A stretch of 55,500 nucleotides of DNA from Cryptomeria japonica (lineage: Eukaryota; Streptophyta; Pinopsida; Cupressales; Cupressaceae), in the NCBI RefSeq assembly GCF_030272615.1, contig NC_081408.1, positions 624,557,912 to 624,613,411 on the forward strand, given 5' to 3'. Made by a program: the position numbers and the translations under genes. The notes under the pieces are model-generated. The model searched no databases. It was not told the DNA's origin and saw nothing but the letters and a program-made list of their open reading frames with translations. Every line of letters starts with the position of its first letter. Position 1 is the first letter of the stretch. Below, piece by piece: positions 32,398-42,179 of the stretch.

Positions 32398-32500
32398 TAT
32401 TTCAGCAGCTCGTATTTCGCTGATTTGACCTTCATTTCACCATATCTGCATTTGGGTTCTGCAGTAGGTGCTCAACTCGATTAAAAAAATTCGCGTCCAT
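32397..32500 (-). promoter_or_regulatory. Two overlapping uORFs before the host gene start
   Basis: uORF1 (32500-32432, 22 codons, MDANFFNRVEHLLQNP...) ends in TGA that overlaps the ATG of uORF2 (ATGA at 32435-32432). uORF2 (32435-32397, 12 codons, MKVKSAKYELLK) ends in TAA whose last base is the A of the main ATG (TAATG, 32399-32395). The three starts thus form a chain of stop/start overlaps. This would limit or reroute initiation if the transcript begins upstream of 32500, which is likely but not shown. Confidence 0.65.
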
Positions 32501-32780
32501 TCTCCTCGATTGCTCTTTCTTCCTTGCGTAGAAATGAGCTCTCCCTCCTGCCTGGTTCAAAATAACGGGACAGACCTCTGAGGGAACTATGAATATTGAC
32601 GATTTAGTTTTTAATTCATGGCTGTAGGGGTTGAAGGTGAAATTTTCAAATATATATCATTGAGGAAAATTTTCCAAATATATATTATTGTGGTAAAATT
32701 TTCAAATATATATAATTTATCCGGGTAAACGCCTCTCGTCATGGGAATGAAGTAGAGGCGGCGCCGTCAACAAGGTGAAG
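32501..32780 (-). promoter_or_regulatory. Presumed 5' flank of the host gene
   Basis: Upstream of the uORFs on the minus strand. It contains a run of three near-copies of a 30-bp AT-rich unit (32642-32720, AAATTTTCAAATATATAT-like). I see no certain TATA box because the repeat itself is full of ATATAT. Confidence 0.4.
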
Positions 32781-32970
32781 TTAATTTCCTCTTCTAATCT
32801 GATATTATAAGCTATTCCAGAAAATAAATTAATCTTTAGAAGGTTAATTTCATCTGATATAAAGCTATTATTGAAAACAAGAGAAGTCTTGTTAATAAAT
32901 TAATCTTTAGAAGGTTAATTTCCTCTTCTAATCTGATATAAAGCTATTATTGAAAACAAGAGAGGTTTTG
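32780..32970. repeat. Tandem 71-bp duplication upstream of the host gene
   Basis: The stretch from AATAAATTAATCTTTAGAAG to AACAAGAGA occurs twice (about 32823-32886 and 32894-32963), with an extra CTCTTCTAAT in the second copy. A partial third copy lies at 32780-32822. Confidence 0.85.
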
Positions 32971-35900
32971 TTCTTGGAAGAGTTAAAAATTGGATGGTAG
33001 AGGAGAATATGAAATGTATTGGTGGTAGAGGAGAGGTAAGAAGGTTAATGTACATGTTTGGTATAATGGTAATGAACAACAATATCTTGATGGTTTTTCC
33101 AAGAAGAAATGTAGAAGGAAGGAGTGTGTATAATCATTGGTATGTGTCAAATGCATTTCATAACTACTCGTAATAAAGTAGCAGTAATTTTCATCAAGAA
33201 TGTAATAGTTTTTGCAAATTCTAAAGAGTGCAATACTAAAATACACTAAAATCAAAGTTCTTAATTTGGACCATGATGTTGTTTGTGCAACAAAAGTTTC
33301 AATGGGTAAGCAATAACTTCAAATCAACTATGCATCTAGTTATACAGAGTTAATGTTTCCCTAAGAAGACGAGGTATTTTTCTTTGTAAAGAGGTGTTAA
33401 AAATATGGTACTTTATATACAATGAAACAAATACCAAAAGATAAATATATTCATTCAAAAATATATGAAAAATCTTATTCATATATACAAAATCACATTA
33501 TTTTCAATGGAAAAGGTGGTCACATGCAATCCACGATCAAATGGGAAAATCTTCTTCTGTTTTTTAGTATATTAATTTTTGTGATATTTTATTGAAATTT
33601 AATTGTGTAAATTTTTAGTTGATGTTTATTGATTTTATTTTATAAAGTACATCGTCAAAATCTAGCATGGGAAAATAAAAATAAAGCCATCCAAGGCAAA
33701 CAAATTTTTCCCATTATAGATATATATGATAGATATAATCAATGTTTTTTTGAAAAATATTAGCTCCTCCATTGCATATTTATTTATATGATTATGATGA
33801 TCATTTGAAACTCCTAAAATATTTTGTATATGCATTTTTCATATTGGAAGTGATTGTTATATTAACTAGATTAATTTTCATTATTTTCTTAATAATCTTC
33901 ACTTTATAAGAAATTCATATCCAAAACATAAAATAAAAGATAATATTATTGATTATTTTACATATAATCAAACAATAAAAAATTATGTTAGAATATTCTT
34001 ATATAAAAAATTATTTTTTAGACCCAACATGATCTCTCAACTTTAGATGGAACATTTACTAATTTAAATAATTATACTATAATAATAATTATAAGATTTA
34101 TTATTTTATTATATTATTTTTTATTATCATTAGTATTCTAAGATTTATTATTTTTATTATCATTATATTAATTTATAAATATTTTAATTATAATAATATT
34201 AATACACAAATACATTTATATACATTAAACATTCAAATAAATATAAACACAAAAAAAAAAAAAAAATTAAATACTAACTAATTTTACAACCACAATATTA
34301 TAATTTACTGTGTTATTAGAAAAAAATAATATAACCTACCTCGAATCCCATCGGAAGACTCCCGAACTAATTTGAGTGGGGCCCCATCTTATGCACTATG
34401 TACATTAGTTTTAAATTTTTTTATTTTAGAAAGCTTTCCTGCAGCGTATTAATATTAATATAATAGCTTTCCAACTACTAAACAAAAAAGAAATGATTCA
34501 AGCATAAAGTGTATTCTAATTTTTGTTGCCAGCAATATAATATAAATAACTTGATGAGGCAGCAATTGGCAATTTATATGCTAGTAATATAATATAACTA
34601 GCAATTGCACCTTGGTGTGCAATGGATACGCCGAAGAGTTGTGGAGGTAAATTAGGAACAAAAATAGTCTTTGTTTTCATACATTTATGTAGTACATGAG
34701 GTCAATTGGTAGGAAGTTAGAAAATGATGTTGTTTTATATAATAATGGTCCAGGAAGTGATAGATTTAAATCAATTGTGTAGTATGGTGGCTATGCCTTT
34801 GTTAAATATTTGAATTGACATGCATAACCTCATTTTATTTTATTCGTCACATATGCACTATCTTTCAATGCCCTTATCCACGTATACTTTTCAAGACGTA
34901 ATTCATTTGAAGGATTGTATAGAGAGAGTGCCAAAAAAGGAAGCTACTAAGAAATTGCCCAAGGAAGGAAGTTACTTAGAAATTGCATAGGAGGTGTCAT
35001 TTTTCATTGAATATGTATGATGTCATAAATTATTTATAAGTTTTACTTCATTGCAATTGATCTATTGTATCTTCTTTCTCATTTCTCTTGTTTATACTTG
35101 TTTCTCACCTTTGGGAGTGTTAAATTAAACTATGTCATTATTTTTCATATATTTAATTAACTAAAGTATATATCATTTTTAATATTACAAATGATGTTGA
35201 GTTAAGAAAAGAAAAATACAAAATAGTATTAAACTAATTTATTATTTATTATGTAATATTAAATATAATTTAAATAGTATTTTTTATAGATGAATAATAT
35301 AAATATAATATCATTATATACAACAAGATTGTTGCTATAATTATAAAATAACATCAATATAATTTATAAATTATTATATAATATTAGATAGAATGTAAAT
35401 AATATTTATTTTTCATAATAACTAAAATATGTTTTAACTCATAATTCCTTGTGATGCCATCAAACAATGATAATAAGGGAGGAAATAGATGTAAGGTGTA
35501 GTAGTCAACATTCATATGCCAAGTATACCCAATTTTTATTTTTTTTTATATTAAAATTATAAGTAAACTCAAAATACTTAAAAAACTAAAAGTGAAATGA
35601 AACCTATTGAAAAAGTAAATTATCAATTCATAATTTTTTTTTTCATATTACTATTTTAAAAAATAATTATCTTTCTTATAAACTTATAATTATTTACCCA
35701 TTTGTATTTTTAGAAGTGAAACAATAATATTACTAATTTATATATATATATATATATAAAGTCACTCTTTTTTTATTATTATTGGAATATATATATAAAG
35801 TCACTTAGTCATATATTATATATGCTATAATATTATAACTATTAAAATAAATAAAAATAAAAAGATTCAAAAATCTTATTCATATAACTAAAAAATAATT

Positions 35901-36083
35901 ATTTTTTAAATATATAATTAAAAATATATATAATAAAAACTTACAATTATTTACGTAAATATGTATTTCTAAAAAATTAAAAAATAATATTATATATATA
36001 TATATAAGAATATATATTTTTAGAATATTAAATATATAATTTATTATTATTATTTTTATAATATAAAACTCATATTCATATAT
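32971..36083. other. AT-rich gene-free block, left part
   Basis: About 3.1 kb dominated by A/T runs and TATATA words. Frames are short and low-complexity. Slightly less AT-rich islands lie at 34330-34420 and 34600-35000. The word ATATATATAAAGTCACT appears twice (about 35748 and 35790). The right end belongs to an AT-rich repeat that recurs after 50370. No gene supported. Confidence 0.7.
36066..36083. repeat. LINE-1 target site duplication, left copy
   Basis: AAACTCATATTCATATAT, identical to 43931-43948. Confidence 0.93.
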
Positions 36084-36519
36084 TTTTTTTTTTGATCGAT
36101 AAAAGGCCGTAGCCAACATTTTATTATTATTATTTTTTAAAATATTACATCTCCATTCAGTGTGGGCACCGGTAGGAAAGAATGGAGATAAGAAAACCTC
36201 CGGTCTAGCCCAGATCCCTTCTGGAATCAGAAATTATACATAACTGTACATTTTTACAATTCCTCATCTGAGGATGTAGGCAGACATAATAAGACCTTTA
36301 AGATTCTGTCCGTACATAATATCATTCAGCACAATCCGGCTGGATCCAACTTCTCATATGTGGCAAATCCACATATGCTTTGAGCATAAACTTTGTCCTG
36401 TTTTCCGAATCTGCAAAATCTTAGCGACATACTTTGCCAAATTGTTAGTAGCATAGTAAACTTAATAAATTGTATCGATCATTCAGAGAATAATAACATC
36501 TTTCAAATAATGTTAGAGG

Positions 36520-36598
36520 ATTGTAGCCTGGATATCCCTTAGCTTGGAACCCTCCTAACCCGTTGGGTTTCAAATTAAGAGATTATCCAGGCTACAAT
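36520..36598. repeat. 15-bp perfect inverted repeat in the LINE-1 3' UTR
   Basis: ATTGTAGCCTGGATA (36520-36534) and its reverse complement TATCCAGGCTACAAT (36584-36598) are separated by 49 bases. In RNA they would form a stem about 430-520 nt from the poly(A) tail. Confidence 0.9.
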
Positions 36599-37473
36599 TC
36601 TGCCTACATCTGGAAAGAATCAATTTCTATCAGATACTTAAATACATTAAATTCTTCAAAAATTAGTTCACCAAAACCTGAACATAAAAAAACAATATTT
36701 TCTTATGCATATGTCTATGTCTTTAAAAGCCAATATGTACAATAATCTATCATTGAAACTACCATGATCCTGAGAGTATATAGATGCACATAGAAAAAAA
36801 ATAGGCCTGGGAAAAGAAGTGAAACCACAGAAGAACCGAAAAATGGTCCAGAGCTTTATTGTAAATAGAACCAGCTAAAATCTGAATCCATATCTAAATC
36901 TTGGATTACCTTTACTGCCCTCCTCAAAACCACCCCATAAATCAGTCACCCATACCTCAAACAATTGGAAGAAACCCGAAAGAAAACCACACAAAGGATC
37001 CAGGGTACCTCAAAAACAAACTATGTGGGATGCTAAGCAATTCTGCTACAACCTCTACTAACATGCAAACATCGATACAGAAACCAGCATAAACTGTCCC
37101 ATTTTAAAAACAAGGCTGATGACCATAGTTAGAGTTGATACCAGCTCTAACCGAAATGAAGGAACTAGAGAACCAAGTGTTAAAAAACCAGTCACCATGG
37201 CTCCAGGACATAACGCCTGGCAGTCCCAGCTAATCCTTACAAGAAGAGATTTAAATTGCATTGAATTCTATCCCTTCGCTGTCCAGGGCAGACTTATCAC
37301 CGTTTACATGCATTGCATTCATGCATTGGAGGACTAGCCTGCTGCTGTCAGAAGAGTGAAATCAGACATTTACCAGTCACCTCTTACCACGACTGAAACA
37401 CCCCTAGCACCTCCTACCTAATGGTAGTTAAGGACTCGGAAAATAGAAATCAATCATATATTCAGGTTCAGAT

Positions 37474-37744
37474 ATAGATATATATAAATATATATATATA
37501 TTTATATATATACATACTCTAATATATATAGATTCCGAATATATATATATATGTATATGTGCATGTGTGTGATTCAGAAGTTTTCTAATTACACCCACAC
37601 ATACACACACATATACATATATATATGAGGAAATATATATATGTATATATATACTATTGTATATATATACACATATCTATATATATGGACATATATATAT
37701 ATGTGTATATATTTATAATGGGACTGTCTATGAATATGTACACA

Positions 37745-37783
<39 letters not shown>

Positions 37784-37788
37784 GTGTG

Positions 37789-37819
<31 letters not shown>

Positions 37820-37840
37820 GTGTATATATATATATATCTG
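37474..37840. repeat. (AT)n / (TATATG)n microsatellite
   Basis: Long runs of TATATA broken by GTGT and ACAC words, interrupted by CATGTGTGTGATTCAGAAG-like unique sequence near 37570. The long Ile/Tyr frames here are products of the repeat. Confidence 0.93.
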
Positions 37841-37976
37841 AATCTAAGTATACCAAAATGCTGTAGTAAGGATACTATGGCCACCCTTCTAGAGTTTATA
37901 AATGAGGGACCAGGAGAGGATTTGGAGAGGAGTGATATGAAGGGGAATTACGTACATCACCTAAAATATCCATGGG

Positions 37977-38483
37977 TCAAACCATTCTAAAGACATACGA
38001 ATTCCCATCTGCCCCTAAATTGGCTAACTTGTTTGCAATAGTGTTTCCTTCCCTATAAATATGATTGACCGAAGTTTCCTCAAAATATTTGATCAAGTCC
38101 AAAATACTTTTTAGTTCCGCTTGCAATTTCCAGTTTGACACTACCCTAGTCCTGACTGCATTTATAGTTAACGATGAATCCCCCTCAATTTCCAGATATT
38201 TTATCCCAAGTGATTTGGCTAAAATCAATCCCTCCCGTAACGCTGAGAACTCAGCCAAGTTATTCGAGGCCCAGCCAATAGGCTTATTAATGCTAGCAAT
38301 TAGTACACCGTTGTCCTGGTGAATTGCACACCCTATACCTGCTATACCAGGATTTCCACGAGAGGAACCATCGAAATTAAGCTTAGCCCAGCCCATTCGG
38401 GGGGGAGTCCACTTTGTTAGCTTCCTTTCTATCACAGACTGTTCACCTCCACTTCCCATGAACGGGGGAATAATCAAACCCAT
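37977..38483 (-). pseudogene. LINE-1 ORF2 C-terminus: RNase H domain
   Basis: In frame with the RT segment, directly after TGA 38484-38486. RNase H (RVT_3 type) is recognisable from FDGSSRGNPGIAGIG (first Asp), AEFSALREGL (Glu) and EGDSSLT (second Asp). The last motif reads EGNTIANKLAN, where the family normally has Asp in the second Asn position. That AAC codon is at 38031-38033. The change fits GAC-to-AAC and would weaken catalysis. The domain would remove RNA from the cDNA hybrid. Confidence 0.88.
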
Positions 38484-41366
38484 TCATTTAGATTGAAGAA
38501 CCTCATCCCATCTGGTTAAATTATTAGTCTTTCCCTGGGTATGTCTTAGTTTGTTATTGATTTTTTCCACAATTGAAGCCTCGATCTTATTAAGAAGGGA
38601 TACTACCCTCAATTTTGAATCTTTAAAGATCCGCCTGTTTCTCTCCTTCCATATTTCCCATATGAGGATAGTCGGTGCTATTTGCCATACTAAGTGGTAA
38701 ACATCCTTTGTAAAGGGAGGTTGCCAGCTAATCAGCCATTCTGAAATATCCCTCGGTCTCGGAGTCGGCCAACCGAGGCTTGAGCAAAGCCAATCCCAAC
38801 ACCTCTGGCTGAAACTACAACTAAGAAGCAGATGGTCCACGTTTTCTTCCTCGGATTCGCATAGAGGGCATCTCGATGGTCCCATGAATCCTAATTTCAA
38901 GAACCAATCTGCAGTAAGAATCCTCTTCTGGGAAGCTGCCCATGAGAAAATGCCAGCTTTGGGGAGACCCACGTTATTCCAGCAAAGGCTAATCGGAATA
39001 TTAGGATTGGTTACAGCTCTTATGAGTTTTAAAAGTGAGTAACCATCTTTGGCTTTATAAATGCCCGAAGAACTACCAGCCCAAATTATCTTGTCTTTCC
39101 CATTATGTAATGAGAAATGCCTATTCCTCAAATTATTCCAGAGGATTTCCTTGTCTGCATTTGACAAGTTCATCTCATCAAGGGGTTTCCACTCCCAACC
39201 CAATGCGGGGTCATTGGAAACCAGCTTGATATAATCCTTGACATACCTGCCCCTATTTGATTTACAATGTTCAATACCTTCTACGCTTATTCCAGATTTG
39301 TCAAGGGCAGAATAACCCCCCCACGAGTCTTCCCAGAACAATGCCTCAGAACCATCCGCAATATCCCAAGACAAATAGTCTTTGATCACCTTTCTACATT
39401 CTAACATAAAATTCCAGACTTTGGATCCCTTCGGAAGTAACTCCGTCCTCAGAATACTATCAGGGTTGGAATTAGTGAGATATTTAGCTTTGAGGATCCT
39501 TACCCATTTAAGATCCGGGTCCGTGTACATTTTCCAGACTAATTTCGCCCCCAGAGCCAAGTTTTGAACTCCCAAGTCTTTGATGCCAACACCCCCTATA
39601 CTGATAGGCTGGCTAATTTTATCCCAAGATATTAAAGCATATTTCTTTTTTTCAGAGTTCATATTCCAAAAGAACTTCCTCATCTTTTTAATCATTTCTA
39701 AACGTGCACCTTTAGGTAATTGCTGGCAGGACATCTGGAATATCGGAATAGCCGCCATTACAGCTTTTAGTAATGTTAATCTCCCAGCCGAAGATAGGCA
39801 TTTGTTCTTCCAAGAATTCAACCTGAGATCCATCTTTTCAAGGATTCCTTTCCATAATGAATTTATATTGTTTCCCTTATCCATCGAAATCCCTAGATAT
39901 TTACAAGGGAGTTTCCCTTTATCAAACCCTAAGATATTACAAATATCTGACTCTATGTTTTGCGGAGTGTTAAAGAAGAAGATCTCTGATTTATTCCTGT
40001 TCACTTCCTGACCAGAGGCTAATGCATAGATGTCAAGAATCCTTTTGAAAGCCATGGCTTCAGACCTATTCGCACTTCCCATCAGCATTGTGTCATCAGC
40101 AAACTGCTGGTGGGAAATGGCCTCCATTCCATTAGTGATTTTAATACCTTTGATAATCTGATTCATTCGAGCACATGAAATGATTCTCCCAAGGCCCTCT
40201 GCCATTATGATAAATAAAAAAGGGGATAGAGGATCTCCTTGTCTAATCCCTCTAGATATCTGGAAGAAGCCTGCTGGGGAACCATTTATAAGCAATGATA
40301 TCCTGGGCGATGAAATGCATTCGAAGATTAAATTGATCCATTGTTTAGAAAAGCCAAAGGATTCTAAACATTTACACAGAAATCTCCAATCAACCTTGTC
40401 ATAAGCCTTCTTGATGTCAAGCTTGATCATCATCGCAGCTGATCGATTCTGTTGTATCGAGTGTATGACTTCTTGAGCTATAATAATGCCATCAAAGATA
40501 GATCTACCTGGTACGAAACCGGTCTGTTCCTCGGAAATAATGCACGGAAGGATGCTTTTCAATCTGTTTGCTAAAATTTTAGTAAAAAGTTTGTAAATTG
40601 TGTTACATAAAGAAATAGGGCGAAAGTCTTCAAAATTTCTTGATTCCTCCTTTTTTGGGATCAAAGTAATGAAAGTGTTGTTGATTTCCCTTAAAATACT
40701 CCCCGAGTTTCTAACAGCTTCCAAAGCTTCCACAACCTCTTTACCAATAATGTGCCAACATTTTTGGAAAAAGCAAGCAGGAAATCCATCCGGGCCGGGA
40801 GCTTTATCAGGGTTAAGCTGCCCCAATGCAACTTTTACTTCTGATTCTGTAAATTTGTTGCAAAGCGCTTTATTTTGATTTTCAGTTATGATCTTAGGAA
40901 TATTCCTAAGAATAGTAAGATTGGCATCTTTAAGAGAATATTCAGAGCTGAACAGGGTTTTAAAATGGTTAACCGCTTCTGTAGTTATGTCAGTTTGATC
41001 TTCCAGTAGAATACCATTATTACTCATGATCTTGTGAATACCGTTAGTGTTCCTCCTTAATTTTGTACTACTGTGGAAGAACTTAGTATTCCTATCCCCA
41101 TTTTGAAGCCAATTCTCTCTAGACTTCTGTTTCCAAAATATTTCTTCTTTTGATAACGCATCCTCGTATTTCCCGAGGAGCTCCTTTTCTTTGAGGAAGC
41201 TATCCTGATCCATTCCAAGTCTAAACACTTTTTCATTAAGGTCTGTGATTTCTTTTTCTAATGACATTTTGGATTCAAAAATGTTGCCGAAAACTTCACT
41301 ATTCCATTTCAGTAACTTGCACTTGATATGTTTTAATTTATTTACAAGGCAAAACATCTTTGATCC
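38484..41366 (-). CDS. LINE-1 ORF2 middle: reverse transcriptase and zinc-binding region
   Basis: About 960 codons open between two nonsense codons (first ATG at 41357). RT motifs in order: LNPDKAPGPDGFPACFF, FRPISLCNTIYKLFTKILA, KLDIKKAYDKVDW, RGIRQGDPLSPFLFI, the catalytic FADD (40092-40103) and YLGISM. The zf-RVT region follows (WAASQKRILTADWFLKLG, CPLCESEEENVDHLLLSC). No residue of the RT active site is missing. The enzyme copies the LINE RNA at the nicked target. Confidence 0.95.
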   Translation of the reverse strand, partial: GSKMFCLVNKLKHIKCKLLKWNSEVFGNIFESKMSLEKEITDLNEKVFRLGMDQDSFLKEKELLGKYEDALSKEEIFWKQKSRENWLQNGDRNTKFFHSSTKLRRNTNGIHKIMSNNGILLEDQTDITTEAVNHFKTLFSSEYSLKDANLTILRNIPKIITENQNKALCNKFTESEVKVALGQLNPDKAPGPDGFPACFFQKCWHIIGKEVVEALEAVRNSGSILREINNTFITLIPKKEESRNFEDFRPISLCNTIYKLFTKILANRLKSILPCIISEEQTGFVPGRSIFDGIIIAQEVIHSIQQNRSAAMMIKLDIKKAYDKVDWRFLCKCLESFGFSKQWINLIFECISSPRISLLINGSPAGFFQISRGIRQGDPLSPFLFIIMAEGLGRIISCARMNQIIKGIKITNGMEAISHQQFADDTMLMGSANRSEAMAFKRILDIYALASGQEVNRNKSEIFFFNTPQNIESDICNILGFDKGKLPCKYLGISMDKGNNINSLWKGILEKMDLRLNSWKNKCLSSAGRLTLLKAVMAAIPIFQMSCQQLPKGARLEMIKKMRKFFWNMNSEKKKYALISWDKISQPISIGGVGIKDLGVQNLALGAKLVWKMYTDPDLKWVRILKAKYLTNSNPDSILRTELLPKGSKVWNFMLECRKVIKDYLSWDIADGSEALFWEDSWGGYSALDKSGISVEGIEHCKSNRGRYVKDYIKLVSNDPALGWEWKPLDEMNLSNADKEILWNNLRNRHFSLHNGKDKIIWAGSSSGIYKAKDGYSLLKLIRAVTNPNIPISLCWNNVGLPKAGIFSWAASQKRILTADWFLKLGFMGPSRCPLCESEEENVDHLLLSCSFSQRCWDWLCSSLGWPTPRPRDISEWLISWQPPFTKDVYHLVWQIAPTILIWEIWKERNRRIFKDSKLRVVSLLNKIEASIVEKINNKLRHTQGKTNNLTRWDEVLQSK

Positions 41367-42179
41367 CTAGAAACTTACCTCAGACCACCACCTGGAGATC
41401 AGGTCATAGAAGTCTGGATTTTGCATCCACATTTTTTCAAATTTAAAGGGACAACACCGCGGTGTAGCCTCTCCCTCAATATTGAGGATGACAGGGTAAT
41501 GATCAGATCCTGAAGATGGGAGTAGTGAGGCAGAGAGGTTAACCGCTAGATCGCTCAAGTTCCCTCTAAAAAGGAATCTATCTAGTCTCTCCGCGATTTG
41601 TGTAAAGCCTGATCTTCTATTATACCAGGTATACACACCATTATTGGTTTCTATATCTATAAGATTGTTATAAGCTACCCACTCTTTAAAGTCTTTTAAG
41701 GATTGCGGTTCCCTACGAATACCACCCTTTTTTTCTGATAAATTCAGGATAGCATTGAAGTCCCCTCCGAGAATAACAGGGGAAGAGGTATCTAGCCCCA
41801 TCATAGCCGAGAGTTCTGACCAAACTCTGCGCTTGCCGGCATCCGGGATTGGGCCATAAATGTTTATAAGGGTGAAAGTAAATTTGTTGTGTTTGCTTAT
41901 AACCTTTCCCAATAGCCAATTTCTATTACCTGCTATAGGATAAAAATTAATACTACGCGGAATCCAAATAATTCCAATACCACCAGAGGCGCCCCTGGCT
42001 TCCACAAATTCCCCGCAAAGAAGACCTAATTTCCTTTTAAAAGCCTCAGCTTCTACCTGGGCTAATTTAGTTTCTTGTATGAGAACGATATCATGTTTCC
42101 ATTTAATAATGTTGCGTCTAATTAGACGCTGTTTGTTAGGGGCGTTCATGCCCCTAACATTCCATGAAGAGATTTTCAT
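41367..42179 (-). CDS. LINE-1 ORF2 N-terminus: apurinic-type endonuclease
   Basis: 270 codons from ATG 42179. Exonuclease-endonuclease-phosphatase motifs are complete: SSWNVRGMNAP, LIQETKL, GGIGIIW, YTWYNRR, LGGDFNAIL and the terminal GSDHYPVIL. The domain nicks the target DNA to prime reverse transcription. It ends at TAG 41367-41369, and the next codons (GSKMFCLVNKL) continue in the same frame. The start ATG overlaps the ORF1 stop as ATGA. Confidence 0.95.
   Translation of the reverse strand: MKISSWNVRGMNAPNKQRLIRRNIIKWKHDIVLIQETKLAQVEAEAFKRKLGLLCGEFVEARGASGGIGIIWIPRSINFYPIAGNRNWLLGKVISKHNKFTFTLINIYGPIPDAGKRRVWSELSAMMGLDTSSPVILGGDFNAILNLSEKKGGIRREPQSLKDFKEWVAYNNLIDIETNNGVYTWYNRRSGFTQIAERLDRFLFRGNLSDLAVNLSASLLPSSGSDHYPVILNIEGEATPRCCPFKFEKMWMQNPDFYDLISRWWSEVSF

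Larger units (their letters stand above)
36084..37976 (-). other. LINE-1 3' untranslated region
   Basis: Contains an AT/GT microsatellite (37474-37840), a 15-bp inverted repeat (36520-36534 with 36584-36598) and the tail signal. Short frames here are not convincing. The 1.9-kb length is long for a plant L1, so part of it may be captured or internally expanded sequence. Confidence 0.7.

Noticed and set aside
37428-37990. Ile/Tyr-rich membrane-like proteins
   Set aside because: Translation of an AT/GT microsatellite in the LINE-1 3' UTR.
39035-40878. Plus-strand frames opposite the LINE-1 RT
   Set aside because: Antisense shadows of a clear RT reading frame.
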